64,000 nucleotides of DNA from Pseudonocardia oroxyli (GTDB taxonomy: Bacteria > Actinomycetota > Actinomycetes > Mycobacteriales > Pseudonocardiaceae), in contig NZ_FNBE01000013.1 of assembly GCF_900102195.1 (NCBI RefSeq), positions 1 to 64,000 of the forward strand, read 5' to 3'. Below are positions 51,216 to 61,363 of this stretch, in pieces. How positions within the stretch are numbered: position 1 is the first letter of the stretch; every line of letters starts with the position of its first letter. The notes below the pieces were generated by a model that saw nothing but the letters and a program-made list of their open reading frames with translations, did no database searches and was not told the origin of the DNA. The translations under genes and the position numbers were made by a program.

Positions 51216-51751
51216 GGAATGCTTCGGTCGCGATTCTCGCGCTGGTGATCACCGTGTCCGGCTGCTCAGCTAGCTCTGGCGCGTCGGCTGTTCCGGAGTC
51301 GACGGATACTGCGATTCAGAGCGGCCCGCCGCTGGATGTCAGCGGGCAGGCTGCGTGCACGCTTTTGAGTGTCGAGTTTCTGGAGGGTGTATCAGTCGAT
51401 CCGACGACAGCGATCGATGACAGCAATGAGAACGCCAGTTCGTGCGTGTGGCGCTCACAGGATGGCGCAGACAACTTGGCTATTGCCATCAGTCAGAACT
51501 ATTCGCTGGAGCGGATCACTGCAGCCCTCGAGGAGACGCCCGGGTCGGAACGGATGACCGTGAAGGGATACCAAGCGGCACGCGAGGGCCCGCCGGATTC
51601 ATTGATCTGCACGATTTACACGGCAGTGAGCGAACGCCATCTCTTCTCGGTCGAGTTCGGGTCGAGGGCAGCTCGTCCCGAGACGCCGTGCACGACTACC
51701 GAACGCGTGGCCTCAGCCGTGATCGACGCTCTCGCGGCGCGTTCGCGATAG
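51212..51751 (+). CDS. DUF3558-family lipoprotein, copy 2
   Basis: 179 residues. Signal NASVAILALVITVSGC with lipobox VSGC (C18). DVSGQAACTLLSVEFLEGVS, SSCVWRSQDGADNLAIAISQ, GPPDSLICTIYTAVSERHLF and ERVASAVIDALAARSR keep the same order as copy 1 (whose end is LAVLDALAVRSR) but overall identity is low, so the lipoproteins have diverged far more than the PE-like N-termini. GTG 51212. The stop TAG (51749-51751) lies inside the palindromic CGTTCGCGATAGCGAACG. Low GC for this genome. Confidence 0.7.
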   Translation: MRNASVAILALVITVSGCSASSGASAVPESTDTAIQSGPPLDVSGQAACTLLSVEFLEGVSVDPTTAIDDSNENASSCVWRSQDGADNLAIAISQNYSLERITAALEETPGSERMTVKGYQAAREGPPDSLICTIYTAVSERHLFSVEFGSRAARPETPCTTTERVASAVIDALAARSR

Positions 51752-51807
51752 CGAACGACTTCGCGGGTTCGTGCCTGGCTCGTCGTCGGGTGGGGGATCG
51801 TCCGCGC

Positions 51808-53112
51808 ATGGCCAGGTATGAGGGGACCAGTACGCCGTTCGAGTCGATGTCGTTGAAGGACATTCGTGAGCCCGTCGTCGCGGGGGCGGGGGCCGGATCG
51901 ATCCGGGTCGCGGCGGACGCGCTGGAGGACGTCGGGCGCAGGCTCGACGCGCTCAACGGCGAGATGGCGAGCATCGAGCGGGCCTATGCCGAGGCCCACC
52001 AGGGCGACACCGCCGAGCGGACCCGCAGCTTCCTGCGCATGCTCGGCGAACCGGGCCGCCTCGGCGCGCTCACCTTCCCGAGCGCCGTGCGGGCCCTGCG
52101 GGAGCAGGCCGAGCACTACGAACTCGCCCGCACCAGCATGGAGGCCGTCGAGCCGGCCGCCACCCCGTCGACGGCGCGGACCGCCGCGGAACTCGGTCGG
52201 CGACACCGCGACCAGGCGGCGTCGGTGGCGCGACGCTACGAGAACGCGTCGAACCAGAACCTGGTGCAGGCCTTCGAGCCCTTCACCCCGGTCGGCATCC
52301 AACCCCCGAACGGGGAACCGGTGGATCTCGGCCCGGCGCCGCAGTTCCCGCAGGCCGGGTCGGTCGGCGCGGGGTCGATGCCGCTCGCCCCCGCCCAGGT
52401 GACGGGCGTGCCCGTCGCCCCGGTCGACAGCGGGGCACGGGCTCCCGAGGTCGCTCCGTCGCAGGCCGGTGCCGTCGGGGGTGCGCAGCCCGGCGCTTCC
52501 GGCGGCGGATCGGGGGGATCGTCCGGCGGCCCGCGCTTCGACGGGCTCGGATCGACGGGGCTCGGTACGGCCCCGTCGGGGGCGCCGGCGGGACGCGGTC
52601 CCGGTGCTCCCGGCGCCGCCGGCCCCGGAGGGCGGGCCGGTTCGGCCCCGGATCCCGGCCCGATCGGCTCCACGGATCTGGGGCGCGGCCCGTCGGGAGC
52701 CGGGGCCACCGGACGGACCGGGCGAGGTCGGTCGGGGACCGGTGGCGAGCCGGGCGGGCGCGGGGCGGGAACCGTCGGGGGGCGTGGGGCGAACGGGGCG
52801 GGGGTCGGCCGGGTAGGCGGCGGGGTCGCGGAGGGCGCGGGTCGCGGCATCTCGGGGCGCGGCGTGCTCGAACCGGCCCCGCGGGGCGCGGTCGGGGAGC
52901 GGGCGGGGGTGCTCGGGGCGGAGGAGGCGCGGCAGAACCCGCGGTCGACGTCGTCGTCCCACCCGCCGTTGGTCCCCGGTGTGGGGGCCGGGGCGCGGCC
53001 GGGGGAGAGCCGGGGGCGGCCCGGCTGGTTGGTCGAGGAGGACCCGGAGGGGGCGTGGGCGGCGGACGTGCCGGACCACTGTCCGCCGGTGCTCGGCCGC
53101 CGGGACGTGTGA
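51808..53112 (+). CDS. PPE-like protein with Gly/Pro-rich tail (candidate type VII substrate)
   Basis: 434 residues, no signal peptide. Residues ~25-160 are a helical N-domain resembling PPE/ESX-associated proteins (RVAADALEDVGRRLDALNGE, MASIERAYAEAHQGDTAERT, LREQAEHYELARTSMEAVEP, ELGRRHRDQAASVARRYENA). Residues ~175-400 are low-complexity Gly/Pro/Ala/Arg (APSGAPAGRGPGAPGAAGPG, GRGAGTVGGRGANGAG), and the C-terminus is compact (RPGWLVEEDPEGAWAADVPD). The tail is like those of large T7SS substrates in Pseudonocardiaceae. It follows the duplicated PE-like/lipoprotein cassettes and is probably co-exported with one of them (inference). ATG 51808; GC-rich, unlike the two cassettes. Confidence 0.65.
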   Translation: MARYEGTSTPFESMSLKDIREPVVAGAGAGSIRVAADALEDVGRRLDALNGEMASIERAYAEAHQGDTAERTRSFLRMLGEPGRLGALTFPSAVRALREQAEHYELARTSMEAVEPAATPSTARTAAELGRRHRDQAASVARRYENASNQNLVQAFEPFTPVGIQPPNGEPVDLGPAPQFPQAGSVGAGSMPLAPAQVTGVPVAPVDSGARAPEVAPSQAGAVGGAQPGASGGGSGGSSGGPRFDGLGSTGLGTAPSGAPAGRGPGAPGAAGPGGRAGSAPDPGPIGSTDLGRGPSGAGATGRTGRGRSGTGGEPGGRGAGTVGGRGANGAGVGRVGGGVAEGAGRGISGRGVLEPAPRGAVGERAGVLGAEEARQNPRSTSSSHPPLVPGVGAGARPGESRGRPGWLVEEDPEGAWAADVPDHCPPVLGRRDV

Positions 53113-53163
53113 GTCTCGCCGGGGGTGTGTGCTCTTGTCCGGGGTGTTACGTAGGCTGGATGC

Positions 53164-53634
53164 GTGCTGGTCATCCGGAGGGATCTCCTCGACGAGATCG
53201 TCGCGCATGCCCGCCGGGACCACCCGGACGAGGCGTGCGGCGTCGTCGCGGGCCCGGAGGGGTCGGACCGGCCGGAGCGCTTCATCCCGATGCTGAACGC
53301 GGCGCGGTCGCCCACCTTCTACGAGTTCGACTCGGGTGACCTGTTCCAGCTGTACAAGCAGATGAACGCCAACGACGAGGTGCCCGTGGTGATCTACCAC
53401 TCGCACACCGCGACCGAGGCGTACCCGTCGCGCACCGACATCTCCTACGCCTCCGAGCCCGAGGCGCACTACGTGCTGGTCTCCACCCGCGACTCGGCGG
53501 AGACGAACCACACGGGCCACGAGTTCCGGTCGTTCCGGATCGTCGACGGTGTGGTGACCGAGGAAGAAGTTCAGGTCGTGGAGACTTATATGTTCGCGCA
53601 CACCGGCGCGGACGACGTCCCCGACCTCGGCTGA
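53164..53634 (+). CDS. mec: Mec: JAMM-family metalloprotease for CysO
   Basis: 156 residues, Mov34/MPN fold with complete JAMM zinc site: E23 (HPDEACGVVAGP), H79-x-H81 (VVIYHSHTATEA), S89 and D92 (YPSRTDISYA). The M. tuberculosis orthologue (Rv1334) releases cysteine from the CysO-cysteine adduct. GTG 53164 follows TAGGCT (53152-53157) by 6 nt, a leaderless start. Followed by cysO and cysM in the same direction. Confidence 0.93.
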   Translation: MLVIRRDLLDEIVAHARRDHPDEACGVVAGPEGSDRPERFIPMLNAARSPTFYEFDSGDLFQLYKQMNANDEVPVVIYHSHTATEAYPSRTDISYASEPEAHYVLVSTRDSAETNHTGHEFRSFRIVDGVVTEEEVQVVETYMFAHTGADDVPDLG

Positions 53635-53684
53635 CCCGCCCTCGCCACCGCACGTCTCGACACGATCAGGAGTACCGAAGAACC

Positions 53685-54969
<1,285 letters not shown>

Positions 54970-54999
54970 GCCCTCAGCGCCTGGTGATCACCGCGGCGG

Positions 55000-56460
55000 T
55001 CAGCCCAGGTGGGCGACCTGCGGGGTGGCGACCTCCCGCCTGCCGGCGCGGACCAGGACCATGATCAGCGCGGTGCCGATCAGGAGCAGGGCGGCGGCCC
55101 AGGCGAAGGCGACGACGTAGCTGTACACCGCCACCTCGGCCGTCTGCGACGGGTCGGTGATCGGGTGCTCCGCGAGCCGGCTCGCCGCGGCGGTGGTCGC
55201 GATCGTGTTCAGCAGGGCCGTGCCGAGCGAGGCGCCGACCTGCTGGGTGGCGTTGAGCACCGCGGAGGCCGCTCCGGCGTCCTGGTTGCCGACCCCGACC
55301 AGCGCGAGGCTCGCCAGCGGGACGAACGAGAGCCCGAGACCGAGGCCGAGCACCAGCTGGGCCGGCAGGAGCAACGTCAGGAACGAGCTGTCCGGTGTGA
55401 TCAGGGTCAGCAGGATCATCCCCGCCGCCGCGACGAGCCCGCCCGTGACCATCAGCGGCTTCGGCCCGATCCGCGGCATCAGCTGGGAGGCGACGCCCGC
55501 CGCGACGAGCACACCCCCGGTGACCGGCAGGGACGCCAGCCCCGCCTGCAGCGGCGTGTACCCCAGCACGATCTGGAAGTAGAAGGTCAGGAACAGGAAC
55601 GCGCCGAGCAGGCCGGCGCCCACGAGCGTCGAGAAGAGGTAGGCCCCGCCGCGGTCGCGCTGCACGAGCAGCGCCAGCGGCACCAGCGGGTGCGACGACC
55701 GCTGCTCGATCACCACGAACGCCACCAGCAGCACCACGGCCGCGCCGAAGCTGCCCAGCGCCCACGGCGCGGACCAGCCGTCCTCCGACGCCCGGGTGAA
55801 GCCGTAGACCAGCGCGACCAGGCCGAGGGTCACCGTGACCGCACCCGGCACGTCGTACCGGGTGTCCCCGTCCGCGCGGCTCTCCGGCACGAACACCAGC
55901 GCCAGCGCCACCGCGACGACCGAGATCGGGATGTTGACCAGCAGGCACCACCGCCAGTCCGCGTACTCGGTGAGCACCCCGCCGAGCACCAGCCCGACCG
56001 CCGACCCGCCGCCCGCGACCGCCCCGAACACGCTGAACGCCTTCGCCCGCTCGCCGGGCTCGGTGAACAGCACCGTGAGCAGCGCCAGCCCGGCCGGCGC
56101 CAGGAGCGCGCCGAAGACGCCCTGCAGGCCGCGGGCGGCGAACAGGGTGAGCGCGTCCTGCGCGAGCCCGCCGAGGCCGGAGGCGAGGGCGAACCCCAGC
56201 GCCCCCACCACGAAGGTGCGCTTGCGCCCCCAGAAGTCCGCGATGCGCCCGCCGAGCAGCAGCAACCCGCCGAACGCCAGCGTGTAGGCGGTGACCACCC
56301 ACTGCCGGTCCGCGTCGGAGATGCCGAGGTGGGCCTGGGCCTGGGGGAGCGCGATGTTCACGATCGTCGCGTCCAGCACCACCATCAGCTGGGCGAGCGC
56401 GATCACGAACAGCGCGGCCCAGCGGCCGGGGTGCGGGGCGGGGGTGGACATACGGATCAT
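55000..56460 (-). CDS. MFS drug exporter, DHA2 (EmrB/QacA) family, 14 TM
   Basis: 486 residues, about 14 membrane helices. Family motifs: LAQLMVVLDATIVNIALPQA (motif D1), GGRIADFWGRKRTFVVGALG (motif A), GLQGVFGALLAPAGLALLTV, GSAVGLVLGGVLTEYADWRW (motif C). Proton-driven efflux of amphipathic compounds; substrate unknown. It interrupts the cysM-rhomboid-murI order known from mycobacteria, and no regulator is adjacent. ATG 56458-56460 chosen; ATG 56451 is an alternative. Confidence 0.9.
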   Translation of the reverse strand: MIRMSTPAPHPGRWAALFVIALAQLMVVLDATIVNIALPQAQAHLGISDADRQWVVTAYTLAFGGLLLLGGRIADFWGRKRTFVVGALGFALASGLGGLAQDALTLFAARGLQGVFGALLAPAGLALLTVLFTEPGERAKAFSVFGAVAGGGSAVGLVLGGVLTEYADWRWCLLVNIPISVVAVALALVFVPESRADGDTRYDVPGAVTVTLGLVALVYGFTRASEDGWSAPWALGSFGAAVVLLVAFVVIEQRSSHPLVPLALLVQRDRGGAYLFSTLVGAGLLGAFLFLTFYFQIVLGYTPLQAGLASLPVTGGVLVAAGVASQLMPRIGPKPLMVTGGLVAAAGMILLTLITPDSSFLTLLLPAQLVLGLGLGLSFVPLASLALVGVGNQDAGAASAVLNATQQVGASLGTALLNTIATTAAASRLAEHPITDPSQTAEVAVYSYVVAFAWAAALLLIGTALIMVLVRAGRREVATPQVAHLG

Positions 56461-56539
56461 TCTGCCGACGCGGTCCGACGGTTTCGGGTCTCAGCGCTTT
56501 CACGGCCGGGTGACACCGGATCCCGCTACATTCGAAGGC

Positions 56540-57163
56540 ATGACCTTGCCGCAGGTCCCCGCGCCCACCCCGCCCCGCAGCCTCTCGCGGATCATCCCGC
56601 CGCACCCGCTGCGCGCCGCGGTGATCATGCTGGTGTTCACGGGCGCGCTCTACGCCCTGGAGCTGTTCGACCAGGCCACGGGCGAGGGCCTCGACAACGA
56701 CGGCATCATCGCCCGCAACCTCGACGGGCTGTGGGGCATCCTCTGGGCCCCGCTCCTGCACGGCGGGTGGCCGCACCTCATCGCGAACACGCTGCCCTTC
56801 CTCGTCTTCGGATGGCTCGCGATGGCGGGCGGGCTGCGGCAGTGGGTCGGCGTCACGGCGCTGATCTGGATCGGCAGCGGGGTGATGGTCTGGCTGACGG
56901 CACCGAGCTTCGTCTCCACCATCGGCATGTCCGGGGTGATCTTCGGCTGGCTGCTGTTCCTGCTGGTCCGCGGCTTCTTCGCCCGGTCGGGCAAGCAGAT
57001 CCTGCTGGGGCTGGTCCTGCTGGTGCTCGAGGGTGGCATGCTGTTCGGCGTGCTCCCCGGCACCCCGGGGATCTCGTGGCAGGCGCACCTGTTCGGTGCC
57101 GTGTTCGGGATCCTCGCCGCCTGGCTGGTGGCCAAGGCGGACCGGAGAACCGCGATCGCATAG
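56540..57163 (+). CDS. Rhomboid-family intramembrane serine protease
   Basis: 207 residues, six membrane helices. Catalytic Ser S131 in [15 protein letters not shown] (GxSG) and His H183 in [17 protein letters not shown]; oxyanion-supporting [19 protein letters not shown] with N83. It corresponds to Rv1337. Cleaves membrane-anchored substrates, unknown here. ATG 56540 follows TACATT (56527-56532) by 7 nt, a leaderless start. Confidence 0.92.
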   Translation: MTLPQVPAPTPPRSLSRIIPPHPLRAAVIMLVFTGALYALELFDQATGEGLDNDGIIARNLDGLWGILWAPLLHGGWPHLIANTLPFLVFGWLAMAGGLRQWVGVTALIWIGSGVMVWLTAPSFVSTIGMSGVIFGWLLFLLVRGFFARSGKQILLGLVLLVLEGGMLFGVLPGTPGISWQAHLFGAVFGILAAWLVAKADRRTAIA

Positions 57164-57170
57164 GAGGCCC

Positions 57171-57983
57171 GTGAAGGACGCGCCGATCGGCATCTTCGAC
57201 TCCGGCGTCGGCGGGCTCACCGTCGCGCGCGCGGTGATCGACCAGCTCCCCACCGAGCGGATCGTCTACGTCGGCGACACCGCGAACGGCCCGTACGGCC
57301 CGCTGAAGATCGCCGACATCCGCAGGCACGCCCTCGCGGTCGGGGACGATCTCGTCGAGCGCGGGGTGAAGCTGCTGGTCATCGCCTGCAACACGGCGGC
57401 GGCGGCCTGTCTGGCGGACGCCCGGGAGCGCTACCCGGTGCCCGTGATCGAGGTGCTCCGCCCCGCCGTCCGACGTGCGGTGGCCGCCACCCGCACCGGC
57501 CGCATCGGGGTGATCGGCACGAGCGCCACCATCGCGTCGGGGGCCTACCAGGACGCCTTCGCCGCGGCGCGGGACGTCGAGATCACCGCGGTGGCCTGCC
57601 CGCGGTTCGTGGACTTCGTGGAACGCGGCATGACCAGCGGCAGGCAGGTGCTGGGCCTGGCCCAGAGCTACCTCGCGCCGCTGCAGCAGGCCGAGGTGGA
57701 CACCGTGGTGCTCGGCTGCACGCACTACCCGCTGCTCGCGGGCGTGCTGCAGATCGTGCTGGGTCCGGACGTCACCCTGGTCTCCAGCGCGGACGAGACG
57801 GCGAAGGACGTCGTCCGCACCCTGATGGCCGACGACCTCGCCCGCGAACCCACCGACCCCGTCCTGGGGCCGCACGAGTTCCTCGCGACCGGGGACCCGG
57901 AACCTTTCCGCAGGCTGGGCCGCCGGTTCCTCGGCCCCGAGATCGGCCGGGTCGAGGCGCTGGGCGAGCGGGTGCTCCGGTAG
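57171..57983 (+). CDS. murI: Glutamate racemase
   Basis: 270 residues. [40 protein letters not shown], catalytic Cys pair in [20 protein letters not shown] and [20 protein letters not shown]. Makes D-glutamate for peptidoglycan. GTG 57171 with TAGGAGG 4-5 nt upstream; 7 bp after the rhomboid stop. Confidence 0.95.
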   Translation: MKDAPIGIFDSGVGGLTVARAVIDQLPTERIVYVGDTANGPYGPLKIADIRRHALAVGDDLVERGVKLLVIACNTAAAACLADARERYPVPVIEVLRPAVRRAVAATRTGRIGVIGTSATIASGAYQDAFAAARDVEITAVACPRFVDFVERGMTSGRQVLGLAQSYLAPLQQAEVDTVVLGCTHYPLLAGVLQIVLGPDVTLVSSADETAKDVVRTLMADDLAREPTDPVLGPHEFLATGDPEPFRRLGRRFLGPEIGRVEALGERVLR

Positions 57984-57992
57984 CGTCGCAGC

Positions 57993-58358
57993 GTGTTCGC
58001 CTGGCTGGAGATCGTCGCGTACGTCGCGGCGGCGGTGGTGGCGGTCCACGGGATCGTCGCCACGGTGCGGGGCAGGGCGCCGGACAAGACCCACCGCTGG
58101 GCGGTCGGGGCGTTCGAGGCGGTCCTGGTGGTCCAGGCGCTGATCGCCGCGGGCCGGGTGTTCTTCGGCGGGGTCACGCTGCCGGAGCAGACCACGTTCC
58201 TGATCTACCTGCTGGTCAGCGTGTGCGTCATGCCGATCGCGCTGCAGTTCGCCACGGCCGAGCCCACGAGGTGGGGCGGCACGGTGATCGCGGTCGGGGC
58301 GGTCGGCACCGCCGTCGCGGTGTGGCGGCTCCACGGGCTGTGGGTGGCCGGTGTCTGA
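57993..58358 (+). CDS. Small integral membrane protein of unknown function
   Basis: 121 residues, about four hydrophobic helices (WLEIVAYVAAAVVAVHGIVA, AVGAFEAVLVVQALIAAGRV, FLIYLLVSVCVMPIALQFAT, TVIAVGAVGTAVAVWRLHGL). No catalytic motif seen and not recognised. GTG 57993, 9 bp after murI. Its stop overlaps the next membrane-protein gene by 8 bp, so the two are likely made together and could form a complex (inference). Confidence 0.8.
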   Translation: MFAWLEIVAYVAAAVVAVHGIVATVRGRAPDKTHRWAVGAFEAVLVVQALIAAGRVFFGGVTLPEQTTFLIYLLVSVCVMPIALQFATAEPTRWGGTVIAVGAVGTAVAVWRLHGLWVAGV

Positions 58359-58758
58359 GCCCGGACCCCGCCCGACGTCGAGCGGGCCCGGCCGGGTCCT
58401 CGTCGCCGTCTACGCGATCTTCGCCCTCTCCGCCACGGCCCGCGCGCTGGTGCAGATCGTCGGCCGGTTCTCCGAGGCCCCGCTGGCGTACGTGCTGTCG
58501 CTGGCCGCGGGCGTCGTCTACATCCTCGCGACGATCGGGCTCGCGGGCCGCAGGCCGTGGCATCGGCGGCTGGCCTGGGCGGCGGTGGCGTTCGAGCTGG
58601 TCGGGGTGCTCGTGGTGGGCACGCTGACGGTGTTCGACGCCGGGGACTTCCCCGACGACACCGTGTGGTCGGTCTACGGCCGCGGCTACGGGTTCATCCC
58701 GCTGGTGCTTCCGTTCATCGGACTGTGGTGGCTGCGGCGGACCGGACGCCCGGGTTAG
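58351..58758 (+). CDS. Small integral membrane protein of unknown function
   Basis: 135 residues with four hydrophobic helices: VLVAVYAIFALSATARALVQ, LAYVLSLAAGVVYILATIGL, RLAWAAVAFELVGVLVVGTL, GFIPLVLPFIGLWWLRRTGR. The central SVYGRGYGF loop looks conserved. No function recognised. GTG 58351 overlaps the preceding gene. Confidence 0.8.
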   Translation: MSEPGPRPTSSGPGRVLVAVYAIFALSATARALVQIVGRFSEAPLAYVLSLAAGVVYILATIGLAGRRPWHRRLAWAAVAFELVGVLVVGTLTVFDAGDFPDDTVWSVYGRGYGFIPLVLPFIGLWWLRRTGRPG

Positions 58759-58768
58759 CCTCCTGACC

Positions 58769-59536
58769 ATGAAGCTCGTGGTGCTGGGGTGCTCCGGCAG
58801 CGGGCCGGGGCCTGGCTCGCCCGCCTCCGGCTACCTCGTCGAAGCGGGGGACACCCGCCTCGTGCTCGACCTCGGCAACGGCACGTTCGGTGCGCTGCAA
58901 CGGTTCGTCGACCCCTTCGCGCTCGACGCCGTGGTGTTCAGCCACCTGCACCCGGACCACTGCGCGGACTTCTCGGCCCTGTCGGTGTGGCGGCGCTACC
59001 ACCCCGCGGCTCCGCCCGCGGTCCCGCTGCCGGTCTACGGCCCGGCCGAGACGGAGGACCGGTTCGCGGCCCAGTACGCCCCCAGCGCCGCGCAGCGCGG
59101 GTCCGGTGAGTTCGCGGGGGTCTACACGTTCCACACCCACGTGCCGCGGACCGCCGTCGGCGACGTGGTGCTGCGCACCGCCGCGGTCGACCATCCGTGC
59201 GAGGCGTACGCCCTGCGCGTCGAGCACGGGGGGCGGAGCCTGGTCTACAGCGGCGACACCGGGCCGTGCGAGGGGCTCGTCGAGCTGGCCCGGGGCGCGG
59301 ACGTCTTCCTGTGCGAGGCCTCCTGGCCGCACACCGCCGACATGCCGAGCGGGGTCCACCTCTCCGGCAGGCAGGCGGGGGAGCACGCCTCGGCCGCCGG
59401 CGTCGGCACGCTCCTGATCACCCACGTCCCGGCCTGGATCGACGCGCAGGCGGTGCTCGCCGAGGCCAAGGGGGCGTTCGACGGACCGGTGGAGCTGGTC
59501 CGCGCGGACGGCGAGTACGCCGTCCTGCGAAACTGA
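58769..59536 (+). CDS. MBL-fold metallo-hydrolase, Rv1339-like cyclic nucleotide phosphodiesterase
   Basis: 255 residues. [20 protein letters not shown], metal motif [20 protein letters not shown] (HxHxDH-like), [40 protein letters not shown]. Position between murI and rph matches Rv1339, described as an atypical class II cAMP phosphodiesterase; that activity is inferred here. ATG 58769 follows TAGCCT (58756-58761) by 7 nt, a leaderless start. Confidence 0.85.
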   Translation: MKLVVLGCSGSGPGPGSPASGYLVEAGDTRLVLDLGNGTFGALQRFVDPFALDAVVFSHLHPDHCADFSALSVWRRYHPAAPPAVPLPVYGPAETEDRFAAQYAPSAAQRGSGEFAGVYTFHTHVPRTAVGDVVLRTAAVDHPCEAYALRVEHGGRSLVYSGDTGPCEGLVELARGADVFLCEASWPHTADMPSGVHLSGRQAGEHASAAGVGTLLITHVPAWIDAQAVLAEAKGAFDGPVELVRADGEYAVLRN

Positions 59537-59540
59537 CCGG

Positions 59541-60260
59541 GTGACGCGAGCCGACGGCAGGACCGACGACCAGCTGCGCCCCGTGCGCCTCACCCGTGGT
59601 TTCCAGAAGCACCCGGCAGGGTCCGTGCTGGTCGAGTTCGGGGACACGAAGGTGCTGTGCGCCGCCAGCGTGACCGAGGGCGTGCCCCGCTGGCGCAAGG
59701 GTTCCGGGCTCGGCTGGCTCACCGCCGAGTACGCGATGCTCCCCAGCGCCACGAACACCCGCTCCGATCGGGAGTCGGTCAAGGGCCGGGTCGGTGGCCG
59801 CACCCACGAGATCTCCCGGCTCATCGGCCGGTCGCTGCGGGCGTGCATCGACCTGAAGGCGTTGGGCGAGAACACGATCGCCCTGGACTGCGACGTCCTG
59901 CAGGCGGACGGCGGCACCCGCACCGCCGCGATCACCGGGGCCTACGTGGCCCTCGCCGATGCGGTGAGCTGGCTGGGCGCCCGCAACGCGCTGGCGGACC
60001 CGAAGCCGCTGTCGTGCCAGATCGCGGCGGTCAGCGTCGGGGTCGTGGACGGGCGGGTGCGCCTCGACCTGCCCTACGAGGAGGACTCGCGGGCCGAGGT
60101 CGACATGAACGTCGTCGCGACGGACACCGGCACGCTCGTCGAGGTGCAGGGGACCGGCGAGGGCGCGACCTACACCCGCGCCACCCTCGACGCCATGCTC
60201 GACTCCGCGCTGGCGGGCATCGAGGAGCTGACCCGGCTGCAGCGGGAGGCGCTGGCGTGA
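59541..60260 (+). CDS. rph: Ribonuclease PH
   Basis: 239 residues. [120 protein letters not shown]. Phosphorolytic 3' exonuclease trimming tRNA precursors. GTG 59541, 4 bp after the phosphodiesterase stop; GTGA overlap with rdgB. Confidence 0.95.
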   Translation: MTRADGRTDDQLRPVRLTRGFQKHPAGSVLVEFGDTKVLCAASVTEGVPRWRKGSGLGWLTAEYAMLPSATNTRSDRESVKGRVGGRTHEISRLIGRSLRACIDLKALGENTIALDCDVLQADGGTRTAAITGAYVALADAVSWLGARNALADPKPLSCQIAAVSVGVVDGRVRLDLPYEEDSRAEVDMNVVATDTGTLVEVQGTGEGATYTRATLDAMLDSALAGIEELTRLQREALA

Positions 60261-60829
60261 CGATCCTGCTGGCCACCCGGAACGCGGGCAAGCTCGTCGA
60301 GTTCCGCCGACTGCTCACCGGGCTGGAGGTCGTCGGCCTGGCCGACGTCCCCGAGTTCCCCGAGGCCCCCGAGACCGGCGCGACCTTCGCGGAGAACGCC
60401 CTGGCCAAGGCCCGGGACGCCGCCGCGGCGACCGGGCTGCCGTCCGTCGCGGACGACTCCGGCCTGGCGGTGGACGCCCTCAACGGCATGCCGGGTGTCC
60501 TGTCGGCCCGGTGGTCGGGCAAGCACGGGGACGACCTCGCGAACCTCAACCTGCTGCTGGGCCAGCTCGGGGACGTGCCCGACGAGCGCCGGGGCGGCGC
60601 CTTCATCTGCGCCGCGGCCCTGGTCATGCCGGGCGGTCGGGAGACGGTCGTGCACGGCGAGTGGCGCGGCCGGATCATCCGGGAACCGCGCGGGACCAAC
60701 GGCTTCGGCTACGACCCGATCTTCGTGCCGGACGGGGAGACCCGCACCAGCGCCGAGCTCAGCCCGGCCGAGAAGGACGCCGCCAGCCACCGCGGCCTCG
60801 CCTTCCGCGCCCTGCTCCCGTACCTGTGA
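60257..60829 (+). CDS. rdgB: RdgB/HAM1 family non-canonical purine NTP pyrophosphatase
   Basis: 190 residues. [20 protein letters not shown] (substrate loop), [80 protein letters not shown]. Hydrolyses dITP/XTP to keep them out of nucleic acids. GTG 60257. The stop codon (60827-60829) is part of the left arm of the following palindrome. Confidence 0.95.
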   Translation: MTILLATRNAGKLVEFRRLLTGLEVVGLADVPEFPEAPETGATFAENALAKARDAAAATGLPSVADDSGLAVDALNGMPGVLSARWSGKHGDDLANLNLLLGQLGDVPDERRGGAFICAAALVMPGGRETVVHGEWRGRIIREPRGTNGFGYDPIFVPDGETRTSAELSPAEKDAASHRGLAFRALLPYL

Positions 60830-60865
60830 GCGGCGATCGTCGCCATGGCGACGATCGCCGCTCAC
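60826..60865. terminator. Perfect 19-bp palindromic repeat between convergent rdgB and pcaC
   Basis: Arms GTGAGCGGCGATCGTCGCC (60826-60844) and its complement (60847-60865) around AT. Contains the rdgB stop; pcaC stops 7 bp further. Same family as 46921-46960. Probable bidirectional terminator. Confidence 0.75.
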
Positions 60866-60871
60866 GAGGGG

Positions 60872-61270
60872 TCAGTCGGTGGGGTCGGGCTCGGCGAGCA
60901 CGCGCTTGGCCACGGCGAAGGCGCTGTTCGCCGCGGGGACGCCGCAGTAGATCGCGCTCTGCAGCAGCACCTCGACGATCTCCTCGCGCGACAGGCCGTT
61001 GCGCAGCGCGGCGCGCAGGTGCAGCTCCAGCTCGGCGAGGTGGCCGTGCGCGACGAGCGCGGTCAGGGTGACCGCGCTGCGCATCCGCCGGTCGAGGCCG
61101 GGGCGGGTCCAGATCCCGCCCCAGGCGTACCGGGTGATCATCTCCTGGAACTCGCCGGTGATCTCGTCGGCCCGTTCGAGGGAGGCGTCGACGTGGGCGG
61201 CGCCCAACACCTCGCGGCGGACCGCCAGGCCGGCGGGGTCCAGGTCGAGATCACGCTTGTCGGTACTCAC
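60872..61270 (-). CDS. pcaC: 4-carboxymuconolactone decarboxylase family protein
   Basis: 132 residues, CMD fold: REVLGAAHVDASLERADEIT, TRYAWGGIWTRPGLDRRMRS, LTALVAHGHLAELELHLRAA, LSREEIVEVLLQSAIYCGVP. Full agreement with PcaC of the protocatechuate branch, which decarboxylates gamma-carboxymuconolactone. No other beta-ketoadipate genes are near, so a stand-alone role is possible. GTG 61268-61270. Confidence 0.88.
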   Translation of the reverse strand: MSTDKRDLDLDPAGLAVRREVLGAAHVDASLERADEITGEFQEMITRYAWGGIWTRPGLDRRMRSAVTLTALVAHGHLAELELHLRAALRNGLSREEIVEVLLQSAIYCGVPAANSAFAVAKRVLAEPDPTD

Positions 61271-61363
61271 GGCGGAAAGGTAGCCGCAGCGAGAGGGCGG
61301 CGCCGACGGCCCTTCCGCTCCCCGGAAACGGGGGCGCGGCCCGGGTCGGTACCGTGGTTCCAC

